Part shown: piece by piece, positions 47,932 through 59,166 of the stretch
How the letters are laid out: each line of letters opens with the position of its first letter
Position numbering within the stretch: the first letter of the stretch is position 1
NCBI GenBank assembly: GCA_022605955.1
Contig: JAKCOZ010000003.1
Span: 55,118,179-55,182,178 of the forward strand
Reading direction: 5' to 3'
Source: Rallus limicola
Taxonomy: Eukaryota > Chordata > Aves > Gruiformes > Rallidae
Length of the DNA stretch: 64,000 nt
The notes under the pieces: model-generated
Databases searched by the model: none
What the model saw: the letters and a program-made list of their open reading frames with translations, nothing else
What the model was told of the DNA's origin: nothing
Translations under genes and position numbers: made by a program

Positions 47932-48348
47932 TCAGATAACTTCTGTGGCTTCTAATCCCTCAATAACCTTTGTGTGTTTCTCGCCATGTAGATCTCCATT
48001 CCCTGCCTCCACTGAGACAACACACAGAATTACCTTGCTAACACACAGTCCATCGAAAATTGGCATGCTGAACTGAGGCTTATCTCTAGTGAGCCCATTT
48101 TTGTCCCCTTCCCCCTTCAAATCTAGTCTAACACTCTTTGAATTAGCCACACCAACTCCTGTGGCAAAGATCGCTTTCCCTATTTGAGACATGTGTACCC
48201 CATCTGTCGCCAGCAGGCCTGGTGTCATGTAAACTGACCCATGATCAATATATGTCAATATAATAGGTCTCAGATAAGGTTTTCTGTATAAATTCTGGCG
48301 CAGATACTGTATGGAATTAAATGTGTCTCTGATTTCTTTTGACCCCAC
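47932..48348 (-). pseudogene. CR1 ORF1 C-terminal remnant (esterase-like)
   Basis: About 138 codons open on the minus strand, just upstream of the CR1 ORF2 start (ORF2 resumes near 47.87 kb with INQLKFMYTN). The part LLATDGVHMSQIGKAIFATG fits the DGxH(L/M)xxxG block of the SGNH/GDSL-like esterase domain that CR1 ORF1 proteins carry, with the Asp and His of the catalytic set. Next follows a Lys/Asp-rich tail. ORF1 proteins bind RNA and assist retrotransposition. The frame begins at GTG, not ATG, because the upstream ORF1 is missing, so it is a truncated remnant despite being open. Confidence 0.75.
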
Positions 48349-48370
48349 TGATAGGAATTCATCTTGTTTT

Positions 48371-50510
48371 TTCTAAAAAACTGTGTAACTGAGAAGTGTC
48401 AGCACTCATACTCTAGCTGTATATTGATCTTTTCTAATGTTGATTTCAAACACCGTAGCTACAAGGTAGGGTCTTTCACAGTCTGATGTGTAAAAGCTTA
48501 TTAATGGTTACCTGCACATAAGGGTTACCTAGATTAACTAGACATTCATTCCATCAGAGAGGTAACAAAGTCTGTGACAACTCTCAGAGAAGAGTGTTGA
48601 GAATATATCCTTAGTCCCTCTTTATCAAATCGATATTTTAATACTTGTGAATAGTTAGTTAATCACACAAGTTTTTTCACTGATGAAAGAGCTGAGAGTT
48701 TTAAACTCGTAAGAGTTGTTTAATAGCTGAAAAATAGGGAATATAAGTGGTGCAGACTCTGATCCTGAATGTAGCAGTGATTTGTGAAAGTCCTCTTTAT
48801 CAGTCTAATCTTTGGTACCAAAGCATCTTGAAAAATAATTATCAGTAATTTATTCTTAGGTATTTAAATACTTAATAAATCTGACCTCCAGACTTGCTTC
48901 TGTTGATTAGACTTGGTTTTTTTTGTTATATGAATCCTTTTTTAATGTCTTCAAAATTGAGAATGCATTTGACTTTCATGGATATTCTGTGAAATGTGAC
49001 TAAATCTGCTTTTCCTAGTCATATGACTTCAGGTTGTTACACTTCAGATGATGCTGCTTAGGTTGCTGGACATGAATCTGAAGGTTCACCAAGATCTTAT
49101 TTAATAAAAAATGTAGATTCACTTAAGACTTATTTTATCTCTCTAGTAGAGTTACTAGTAGATTACTCTGTGATAAGGAGAGTGAGTTCAGTCTTGACTA
49201 TTTCAACAGTTTTAATAACACTTAATAAAGTGCACATTATTATATGCAAAAAAGAATGAAATGGAAACTAGTCTAAAATAAAAGGGATCATGCAGGAACT
49301 AAATGGATAAGCACTTGAAGTAAGATAGTAATAATACATTTTTAATCTATAAGCAAATGTGAAAAATTAATAATGCATTCTTATTGAATGAAAACTTAAC
49401 TCAGAAATTACATTTTCTGAGTAAATTCCCAAATTACTAGGAAATGTATGTGCAAGTTTACATTGAGCAATGAACCCCAGAGGAAATATTGTGACTGAAC
49501 ATCTTCATAAAACAAATTGTAAAAAACTCTCCCCAGAAAACAAGCAAATACAAAACTAAGAAAATAGCATTGCTACAAAAAAAGTCCCTGCAGAATCTTG
49601 GTGAAAATTAATTCAAGGTGATTCCCAAGCATGTTAAAATACCTTGTGTCTGTACTGGACCGATCTGATAAATTCAAAGTCAGAGCCTTTGTCTACTCAT
49701 GATCCTTCCAGAAGAAGGATTTTGCTTCAAGCAACATGAGCTTTCACCTACTGGGTATTATTCAAGCCTATGCCATGTGGGTGCGAGACTCTGATTCTGA
49801 TTTGAATTCCTAATAAGATTTTATATCTTAGCAACTGTGGTGGTGCATCCAGGTTACCCAAATTTTCAATTTGTGCATCAGACTTACATCTCCAGTGACA
49901 AGGAATTCCTGTCTCCTCCACAAAACAATCCATTAAATTTATGATGCCATCACTTGGAAGGCACCCAATTTCTACTGCAGATATTTTCTGATCTTTGTGT
50001 TACAGCCTTCTCCTTTTCCAGAATTAACTCTTCTGCCTTCAGATACAAAATTCCAAAATTAGGATGCTTATTATCCCATATGGTAAATATCTTGACTGAA
50101 ACAGTAGACTGTCATTTTACAAAGCTGTGATGGTTTTCATGTCACTCAAAAACCAGCTTGGTATTTTACAGCTCTCTAGATTCATTCACCATGAAAATCA
50201 AATCTGCTAACACACACCCAAGTTTTAACCCAAGACCAAACCAAGAATGAATTCCTGCTTTGCAAATGTCAGAACTGTATCTCTGTGGCCAATCACAATT
50301 CAATAACCTGAGGATGTACCCTAATTTTCCATTTGGCCACTCGAGAATATACAAGTTAACCTACTCTGATTTTGACAACTCAGTATGCAATGTCACATCA
50401 AATCATCATGCATCAATTCTTCTAGTTTATTTTGTTACTAATATTGTGGAATTATTAACAGCAAACATAAAACACACCTAATAGGTCAAACTAGGAATTT
50501 ATTGGTAGTA
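48371..50510. other. unique AT-rich DNA, nothing recognised
   Basis: No gene or repeat recognised upstream (in minus sense) of the composite CR1. Confidence 0.45.
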
Positions 50511-50927
50511 TCACAGAATTAAAGAATTACAGAATCACAAGGTTGGAAAAGACCTTTAAGATCAAGTCCAACTGTTCCCATCCAATGCTAAACCATATCC
50601 CTAAGTATCTGATCTACCCTTTTTTAAAACACATCCAGGGATGGTGACTCAACACCCTCCCTGGGCAGCCTGTTCCAGGTCCTGACAACTCTTTCTGTGA
50701 AAATTTTTTTCCTAACATCTAATCTGACCCTGCCCTGGCACAGCTTCATGCCATTTCCCCTTGTGCTATCTATCACCTGTCACCTGGCTGAAGAGACCAT
50801 CATCCACCTCTCTAGAACCTCTCTTCAGATAGCTGTAGGTGGTGATAAGGTCTCCCCTTAGCCTCCTCTTCTCCAGGCTAAACATCTCCTGCATCCTCAG
50901 CCACTCCTCATATGATTTGCCCTCCAG
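50511..50927 (-). mobile_element. CR1 LINE 3' tail
   Basis: Terminal repeats TCACAGAATTAAAGAATTAC lead to AGAATCACAAGGTTGGAAAA and the CR1 3' untranslated region, then the last ORF2 codons in reverse (GATAAGGTCTCCCCTTAGCC, CTCCTCATATGATTTGCCC). It stops abruptly after CCTCCAG. It is the same subfamily as 28552 and 57541, and about 417 bp long. Confidence 0.95.
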
Positions 50928-52037
50928 AGTATAAGTGAAATCTTGTCAATATAATCAACAAGATGTTATTACTGAAGATTTAGTTAAAAAATAACTGATT
51001 TTTTTTTACAAACCCCACGCTGCTAGATAATATACATTCCAAAACAATATCACTAAAATTAATATGCAAAGTATACATAGCTACTTCCTGGTACCTGTGT
51101 CTTTCTTTCATGTTACACAGTCCCTTTCATTACTTCTTAGACTCTTAACACTGATAGTGTCTATTCATTAGTCCACAAGTCCTTTTACATGACACACTTA
51201 TAGCCAGCCTTACTCTAACTTGGACTTTGCATAATGCTAATCAAGTTACAAAAGAGATCATGCTGTAGTTTATGGGCTAGAAAAGTTATACTTTACTAGA
51301 GAAAGATCACACCTTGCTTACCAGAACTAGAACAGAATGACCTTTGTGAAATGATTATTGAAGGAGGCTATGTGGAGTCAATCTGAAACAACATTTGATG
51401 ATGAGCCCCAGCAGAGTATCACAGCCAGTATCAAAGTCACTTCATATTTAGTAGGGACAGTTACACAACCAACCCTTGGCAATAGCTCAGACCTTTCAAT
51501 CTGTTTATGCATGGACACTCATGAAAATTGTATAGATTGGTTCAACATCAGTAAGTTTCTGCCTGGTCACTTGTTCAAAATGAAAGGGGCCTTAAACTTA
51601 TTCCACTTGATTTATTCTGAGATAAACTAAAGTTGCTTCATATGTGTAAGAAAATTCTACATGGGCAGTTTAATATTGCTTTATTCTTTTTTTCCACATT
51701 CTTTGCAAATTGTAACTGGCTTTCTCATATATTTCACTACTGACAACCCATAGGTCATTACAGCATTCCTGACTTCTGTTATAAATATATCAGTGACTCA
51801 GCAAGATCATTATTTTCACCTTCTTGGATCACCACAAGTTGTTTAAACATTAAGTACAAAAATAAAGGAATGTACAACTAATTCTGATTTTCCCATCATA
51901 ACTGTCAGTAACTTACTCTCTAAGAGTAACCCACATTTTGTTAAGAGATTTCTTCTGCTGACTTATTTAGCAGTCAAGCATAAAGTATTTGTCAGAGTTA
52001 ATGGGAGGTAACTCTTGAGGTTGAGGATTCCAGATTT
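50928..52037. other. unique AT-rich DNA, nothing recognised
   Basis: A plus-strand frame of about 90 codons (51358..51630) has no known motif. No repeat recognised. Confidence 0.4.
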
Positions 52038-52343
52038 TTTCTTCCCCTCCCTGTCAGCCAGTTCCTGAGGATGAGTACTCAGGGAATATCCATCCTTACT
52101 ATTAAAGACTGAGGTAAAGAAGGAATTAAGGACCTCAGCCTTGTCCTCATCCCTAGTCACTAATGTTCCCTCTGTGTCCAGTAAGGGCTGGAGATTCTCC
52201 TTGACACTCCTTTTACTGTTAATATATCTATAGAAAGTCTTTTTATTATCTTTTACAGAAACGGCCAGTCTGAGTTCCAGTTCAGCTTTAGCCCTTCTGA
52301 CTTTCTCCCTACATGATCTACTACATTCCTATAGTCATCATTC
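52038..52343 (-). mobile_element. CR1 LINE internal fragment
   Basis: Minus-strand CR1 sequence between the endonuclease and the reverse-transcriptase fingers, for example KAEVLNSFFTSVFNSKDGYS encoded near 52.1 kb. The block CTTACTATTAAAGACTGAGG through GGAATTAAGGACCTCAGCC is nearly identical to 58.60 kb. There is no 3' tail and no 5' end, so it is either a relic left after deletion or a piece moved secondarily. Confidence 0.9.
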
Positions 52344-52837
52344 TATTTCCTTATCACAGCTGCATGCCCATTGCAGTAATAAATGACATCATTCCTTGAT
52401 GGTGGTAGTGGAAACTCTATATAAGGAATTATGATTCAAGAAATATGTAGGTAATCATTTTTACTTTCACACCTCAATTTATTTAGATGGGGTGGCTATT
52501 CTGAATAAATGCTAACTAATTCATCAGGGTACTTATTCCATTATGCTTGTAAGGATAGACACAAACATTAACTTAAAGCACAGTAAAAGTAGACAATTAA
52601 GACATTAAAACCAGACCAGTGACTACATAGATCTGAAACAGCCATAAGTGCTCAGTTTTAAAAAGAAGATAAGCCATAAAGAGCAGCTCCTAAACAGCCA
52701 TTTATCTTTGTCAATTAAATTAGGGACTGTGGAGACACTGATGAATAAAATATCCATAAGGGAATACAGTAGAGACTTTATATGGTGGACTGTTTAGTTC
52801 AGCAGATAAGGGCTTACACATTTATCTACCTGCATTG
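52344..52837. other. unique DNA, nothing recognised
   Basis: Spacer between two minus-strand CR1 pieces; no feature recognised. Confidence 0.4.
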
Positions 52838-54525
52838 TAGAATCATAGAATCACAGAGTCATAGAATCATAAAATTACAGAATGGTTTGGGTTCAAAGAG
52901 ACCTCAAAGATCATCTAGTTTCAACACTTTTGCTACATGGACGGACACCCTCCACTAGACCAGGTTTTCCAAAGCCCCATCCAATCTGGCATTGTTGAAA
53001 TTCATGGGGTTCACATGGACTCATCTCTCAAGACTGTTAAGGTCCTTCTGGATGGCATCCCTTCCCTCCAGCTTGGTCACTGCTCCCCATGGTTTGGTAT
53101 TGTCACCAGAGCTGTTGAGGCTGCACTCAATCCCACTGCCCATGTCTCTGACAAAGATGTTAAACAATGCTGGTCCCAATACCAACCACTAAGGAGCACC
53201 ACTCATAACAGATGTCTACTTGGACACAACTCTTGGAGTGCAACTGTCCAGCCAATTCCTTATCCATCAAATGGTCCGTCCGTCAAATACATGTCTATGC
53301 AATTCAGAGATGGTCTCAGACCTGATCTTTTGCTTCAGTGGATGGTTCTTCATTAGCCCAGTCCCTGGCTTTGCCTTTTGTATGCTGGGCAGTGTGACCA
53401 GAGTCCTTGCTGGTGAAGACTGAGGCCAAAAAGTGACTGAGCACCTCAGGTCTCCTGTTTTGTTCTGTCCTTTTATCACTGACATACCTATAGAAGCTTT
53501 TCTTGTTGCCTTTGATGTCCCCGGCCAGATTCAATTCTATCAGGGATTTAGCTTTCTTGATGTGATCCCTGGCTGCTTGGCCAGTTTCTCTGTATTCCTC
53601 CCAAGATATCTTCCATTGCTTCCAGCCTCTGTAGCCATTCTCTTGAGTTTGAGTTTGCCCAGGAGCTCCTTGTTCATCCATGCAGGCCTCTGGGTGTTTT
53701 AGCCTGGCTTCCTCTTTGTTGGGATGCATTACTCCCGAAACTCCAGAAGGTGATTCCTGAATATGAATGAGCTTTCTTTGGCTCCTCTTCCCTTCAGGGC
53801 TTTCTCCCATGATAGTCTACCAAGACGGTCCGTGAAGAGGTCAAGCTCTGCTCTTCTGAAGTTCATGGTAGTGAGCTTGTTCTGTGCCATCCTTGCTGCC
53901 TTGAGGATCTTGCAGTCTACCATTTCATAGTGACTGAAGCCAAGGCTGCCCTTGAGCTTCATTTTCCCTACCAGTCTCTCCTTGTTGATGAGAAAAAGGT
54001 CCAGCATGGTACCTCTCCTTGTTGGCTGCTCAATCACTTGGAGAAGGAAGTTATCATCAAGGCATTCCAGGAACTTTGCTTGTGCCCTGTTGTGTTGTCC
54101 TTCTGATATTTGGGTAGTTGAAGTTCTCCACAAGGACCAGGACGTGTAAACGTGAGGCTACTCCTCTGTTTCTATTGAGAGTCTCATCTGCTTGGTCTCT
54201 CTGGTCAGGTGGCCTATAGAACACCCCCACTATAGCATCCCTGTTTCCACACTCCCTTTAATCCTGGTCTATAAGCTCTTAGTGGGTTCCTCATCCATCC
54301 CCAGATGGAGCTCCATGCACTCCAGCTGGGCATTGACATAGAGTGTGACACCCTTGCCTGTCCTTCCTAAAAAGCCTGCATCCTTCCATTCCAACATGAC
54401 AGTCTTGGGGGCCATCCCATCACATCTCCACACTGCCAATAAGATCATAGCCCTGCAGACATGTGCAATTATCTAACTCCTCTTGTTTGGTCCACATGCT
54501 ATGTGCAACTTTTGTAACACTTCCA
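52838..54525 (-). mobile_element. CR1 LINE with internal deletions
   Basis: The left end has five or so imperfect 8-bp terminal repeats (TAGAATCATAGAATCACAG...). It then shows the 3' untranslated region, part of the reverse transcriptase and, from 53.3 kb to the right, the linker and endonuclease C-terminus. Two segments are missing: one after CCCATCCAATCTGGC (about 52990), where the sequence jumps to ATTGTTGAAATTCATGGG, and one near 53.3 kb, where the fingers and motif A should be. The active site reads SSGDNTK. It is the same subfamily as 38889..39855. Confidence 0.92.
53316..54133 (-). pseudogene. CR1 endonuclease/linker remnant
   Basis: Two overlapping minus-strand frames. 53729..54133 carries QAKFLECLDDNFLLQVIEQP, GTMLDLFLINKERLVGKMKL and [20 protein letters not shown], the C-terminal part of the CR1 endonuclease. 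53316..53810 continues with the linker ([20 protein letters not shown], then [18 protein letters not shown]). A frame change lies between them near 53.77 kb. The N-terminal catalytic part is only recognisable as broken fragments up to about 54.5 kb. Confidence 0.88.
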
Positions 54526-57083
54526 GCAAAACCACCTTCAGTGATGTACAATAATGGGACTACAGATGATATTATGCAGATGATTGTGCTAATGAGTCAA
54601 GAAAATATTTTCAAGCACATGAGATTTGATTTACATCAAGGGTCCTCTGCCAAGCTATCTCAGCAATTACATCTATTTCTACACAAGTGCCATGGTTTTA
54701 CCATTAATAATAAAAGGGCACAGGTTATGAATACATTGCCAAAGCAGCAGAAAAGTATTTACTAGGTATAATGTATGCTGCAGTCCACATGGGAATGTGC
54801 TGCTGCTCACGGGCATTCAGCACCTTCCTCCAGTGAAAATTCAACAGCAAAAGGGAAATTTAAGGAATTATAGTAATTATGCTGACTAGTATTGTAAAAC
54901 TCAGGAGACTAGGATTGAGCCTCAGGCTTATGGGCAAGATTTTAATATAACGACTCTGAAACCCACTGTGAACCTTACTTCTTCCTGGGGAGCATTATAA
55001 GAGCAGGCTCCCTCCTTTAGTGCCAAAAGATACTCGGGGTGAATTCCCACAGTATTCTACAGTTTGTTTAGCATCTGCACTCCTCATTTCTGTTCTGCAG
55101 TGTTTCTCCTTTCCCTTTCGTATGGAACATTGTATCTATGAAGAAATGTATTTTTTCATAGTCCTTGGACACCATGGCAAAGCTTTGCAGAGTAACAAGA
55201 TAATTTTTTCAGGTCCTTTTTTTTGTTGCCCATCCTGCTATAGTGCAGGGGTCCAGGATGTCTGGATCAGAAAAGATCTCATTTCAGCAAGTTGGAGTTA
55301 TCAACTTTGTGATAGCAGCAGATGTAAACCACCTTGCATTAGTCTAAGAAAGTGATAATTAGCCAGATCAAACCAGCATAAGCAAATCTGCCTGCATAAT
55401 GTCTTATGAGAACACTTTATACTACAAAATATCAGCAGAGACTGCACTCATCGCGAGCTGTAATCATGCCAGCCTGAGCCAAATTTTATCATTTTCCTCC
55501 TGCTGGCCATACAAAAATGTCTTCTGAAAAAGGAAAAAGTTGGAAACAGCTGTGTCAGCTGTGCAGGCTGCAGGCACCTTGTTAGGAGCAAGATAATGCT
55601 TGCACATGGTCTATTAAATGCTTAGAAAGAACCAATCCCAGCCACATTTTTTTAACTGCAGTTTAAATATACCCTACTAATATTTCTTCTAAAGTAACAA
55701 CTCAAATTTAAAAAACACCTGCTAGCTTTGCATAAGAATTTTTATTGTAGAATAAGTGGACCTAAATTGGAGAAAAGAGGGAAAGGACAGAAAAATAAGC
55801 GGAAATACTTTTTCAGTAATCTTGGGGCTTATAAAGTCCTGGAAAGCGTTTGTCCTCTACAGTGAAGGATATAGAAGATTACCCCTTGTGATTCTTTTTT
55901 GTTCACCTTTCACTTCATTCTAGTCACCCATTTATATTATGTTTTCAAACATATTTAACCATACTCATTCATAGATGCAAAACTTCCACCTACCTTATAG
56001 TGTCCTCCTGTGAGATAACTGTGTCTGCAAAATGCAAATCATGCAACATCATCAAACATGCTAAGAGACATGTCTATAGTGACCATTAGGAAAATGGACT
56101 CAACTCTTTACTAGGACTTTTCTGGATACACAGTTTTATTCAGAGGAAAGTAATACTCAAAAGGTGTTCCAGATAAGCTTTTCCCTATCCTGTAATGTCC
56201 CAAGATGTAAAAATTATCCTACAGATGTGAGAAGCAGAACAATCTTCTCAGGAGATTAGAAAGGACGCTATAATAAAAAGGGACCTGAAAGTCAAAGGAC
56301 AGAGACTTCAGAGCAGACTGTGGGGTGAGGAAGCCCAGTTGGGCCCACATAAGCCAGGCTGTACATCAGATTGCTGTTTATGTCTGTCTTTAATCTGTCC
56401 TGAGCAGTGGCTTCTGGTGGTCAAATCATGGAAAGACAGGAAAGGGAAAGGGGGAGAGATGACAGATATGTCACAAGGAAGGATAAAGAGAGGTCTTTGG
56501 GGAATATAATGTACACAGAGGAGCAGTCAATTCTAGTTAAGTTCACTGCTTTTTTCTATTTTCCAGAATTTAAAAAGAAAAATGGAATTTTCAAAGGGTT
56601 GATTTTGTTTAATATTCAAATGCATCTTCAGTATATGTGTACTGTCACATGCACACATACTGCCATTTTCTGCCCTTTCCAAACATCTTTTTTTCCTTCT
56701 GTTCTTAGATGCTTGCAAATATTTATGCTCCAGGTTTTACAGCATGCCAAAGTAAGAAGTGTGCGAGCAGCTCTTTGGAGTACAGATGCTGTCTTTACCT
56801 GCCATATCTCTCCTTAGGGACTGAGAATTTTCATGTACAAAAATAAACCTCATCTAAAAGAGATGGCTCGACCAAAATAAACACCAAGAATAAATATCTT
56901 CTGAATACTTTACAAAACCAGTGAAGAAGTCTCCTCCAGCTCAGTTTTGTATAAAAAAGCCATCTTCAGATCTTTCTAAAGAAAAAGTTTCACCAGTGAT
57001 CCTCCTGGACTAATAATGCATGTTCAGGGTATCCCAAGCCCATTAAGCACTACCTTCTTTTTCTCCCTGATTCCCTTATTTAG
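54526..57083. other. unique DNA, nothing recognised
   Basis: Open frames of up to about 136 codons on the plus strand (55020..55355, 56407..56817) have no motif and look like chance. Confidence 0.45.
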
Positions 57084-57240
57084 TCATGGCTGCCCTCTCC
57101 CTGTCAGTGTTCAAGGCCAAGTTGGATGAGGTTTTGGGAAACCTGGTCTAGTGGAGTGTGCCCCTGCCCATGGTAGTGCGGTTGAGACAAGATGGTCTTT
57201 GAGGTTCCTTCCAACCCAAACCATTCTACCAGTCCATGAT
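57084..57240 (+). mobile_element. very short CR1 LINE tail
   Basis: CATGGCTGCCCTCTCCCTGT, GTTCAAGGCCAAGTTGGATG, AAACCTGGTCTAGTGGAG and GAGGTTCCTTCCAACCCAAA are the last 160 bp or so of CR1, ending near TTCTACCAGTCCATGAT with degraded terminal repeats. Confidence 0.92.
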
Positions 57241-57540
57241 CCTTTTTCTCATCTGAAATACCTCCTCTGTCTGCTTTCTAATTAGCTTGTGTTGGGTCAT
57301 TTTTTTCCTGACTGAGTGTGCACAGAGGACCTGGAAAACAGATGTGTTCTCTGAGAGATGTAACACTGTAAATGAGAAGATACTTTAATGATGCTTAATC
57401 TGCATCTTTCAAAAAATAGCTATTCAGCAGAAACACAGAACTTCACATTGTTGTTGACTAAGACTGTCTCAAATTTTTTCAGAAGAGTTTTAAAACTCTT
57501 TGATTTTTTATCCCTGAAAAATAAATTATAGGAACATTTT

Positions 57541-58657
57541 ACAGGATCCCAAGGTTGGAAAAGATCTTGGAAGATCATCGAGTCCAACCAATCCCATCCT
57601 AAGTTAAACCATTTCCCTAAGTACCTCATCTACCCTTTTTTTAAACACATCCAGGGATGGTGAGTCAACCACCTCCCTGGGCAGCCTGTTCCAGGCCCTG
57701 ACAACTCTTTCTGTAAAAAATTTCTTTTGTAATGTCCAATCTGACCCTGTTCAGATCCCTTTGAAGAGCCTCCCTACCCTCAGGCAGATCAACACTTCCT
57801 CCCAGCTTAGTGTCATCTACAAACTTACTGAGGGAGCATTCAATCCCTTCATCCAGGTCAGTGATAAAGATATAGAACAAAACTGGACCCAGGACTGAGC
57901 CCTGGGGAACGCCACTCATGACCGGCCTCCAGACAGATTTTGTTACATTTACCACCACCCTTTGGGCCCGGACATCCAGATAGTTTTTAACCCAGCTCTG
58001 GGTCTGCCTGACCAGGCCAGTGGCAGCCAGTTTCTCAGTCAGAATGCTGTGAGAAATGCTGTCAAAGGCTTTACTGAAGTCCAGGTAGACCACATCCACC
58101 ACCTTCCCTCATCCATTAAGCGGGTCACCTGGTCAATAGAAGGTGATCAGGTTAGTTTGACAGGATCTACCTTTTGTAAACCCATGTTGGCTAGGACTGA
58201 TCCCCTGGCCATCACGCATGTGCTGCATGATAGCTCCCAAGATGACCCTCTCCATGATCTTCCCCAGGACTGAGGTCAGACTGACAGGCCTGTAGTTCCC
58301 CGGATCCTCCTTCCAGCCCTTCTTATATATGGGTGTAACATCTGCCAGCCTCCAGTTGAGTGGATCTTCCCCAGTCTGCCAGGATTGCTGATAGATGATG
58401 GAAAGGGATTTGGCAAGCACATCTGACAGCTCTCTCAGTACCCTTGTGTGAATCCCATCTGGCCCCTTTGACTTGTGGGTATCTAACTGGCCAAGTAGGT
58501 TGCTAATAATTTCCTCCTGAACCATGGAACTTTGTTATTCTTCCCCTCCCTGTCAGCCAGTTCCTGAGGAAGAGTACTCAGGGAATATCCATCTTTACTA
58601 TTAAAGACTGAGGTAAAGAAGGAATTAAGGACCTCAGCCTTGTCCTCATCCCTTGTC
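57541..58657 (-). mobile_element. CR1 LINE with microhomology deletion
   Basis: The 3' untranslated region begins at ACAGGATCCCAAGGTTGGAA. At 57747..57749 the sequence passes from GTCCAATCTGACCCTG directly to TTCAGATCCCTTTGAAGAGC, skipping roughly 600 bp that lie between these points in the CR1 at 28.75-29.35 kb. CCTG is present at both deletion edges. Beyond, a well-preserved reverse transcriptase runs to the linker at 58.65 kb, where the element stops. The terminal repeats at the 3' end are almost lost. Confidence 0.94.
57665..58525 (-). pseudogene. CR1 ORF2 reverse transcriptase, largely preserved
   Basis: 58133..58525 encodes the fingers: LDTHKSKGPDGIHTRVLREL, DVTPIYKKGWKEDPGNYRPV, HGFTKGRSCQTNLITFY. 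57665..58102 encodes [20 protein letters not shown] (motif A, catalytic Asp), [15 protein letters not shown] (motif B) and FVDDTKLGG (catalytic Asp pair), then joins the far C-terminus in frame across the deletion ([20 protein letters not shown]). The two frames are separated by a small frameshift near 58.11 kb. The thumb is deleted, so the enzyme cannot be functional, although all catalytic Asp residues survive. Confidence 0.93.
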
Positions 58658-59166
58658 AAATGTTTCTCTGTGATATAACAGATCTATACATTATTTATGA
58701 ATATGAAGCTATATAAAATGTACATTAAAAATGTTCTATTCTTGACATATGTTAGCACCTGTGGTTGCCATAAAAAGGCTTTAAGATAGCAAAAACATTT
58801 CTGATTAATTTTTTAAAAAGATAAACTCAAAATGCAGGGATTAGTGTTCTTTATTTAGCATTTTTTATATTCCCTATACAGAATAATTTTGACAAAAGTT
58901 ATCACTTGCAAATACGCAGTCAAATGGCCATTTATATCAAGTAAACTGCATTTTTGACAAAAATCCAGGAAAGGAAAATGGCCCATTCAATTTTACTGCG
59001 CATATTGCCAGAATTCACAGTAAATCACAAGTCTTGACATTCAATATTCAATTTCCTTCTATCAAAATACATGTTTTTAAGAGACTGAGCTTGCATGGGT
59101 TTCATATGTAATTTACATTTCCAAAGCAAATATATTTTATTATTACAATCACTAAAATGTAAGTGA
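58658..59166. other. unique AT-rich DNA, nothing recognised
   Basis: No gene or repeat recognised. Confidence 0.4.

Larger units (their letters stand above)
43840..48370 (-). mobile_element. long composite CR1 LINE with two nested insertions
   Basis: Minus-strand CR1 pieces at 43840..44519, 45174..46309 and 47353..48370 are collinear and belong to one original insertion. They comprise a decayed 3' end and reverse transcriptase, then further reverse transcriptase and the endonuclease C-terminus, then the endonuclease N-terminus and the C-terminal part of ORF1. It reaches further 5' than any other copy here. A plus-strand CR1 (44543..45173) and an LTR (46310..47352) interrupt it, so both are younger. 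Near 43.90 kb the 3' end (CAAGTCCAGCTGTAAACCTG) jumps directly to GTGCAGCCTCACTAG, an internal deletion of several hundred bp. The active site reads FAVNTKLGG, so it is dead. Confidence 0.93.

Noticed and set aside
51358..51630. Plus-strand frame with somewhat protein-like sequence
   Set aside because: Only about 90 codons, no motif, and no convincing splice sites at both ends.
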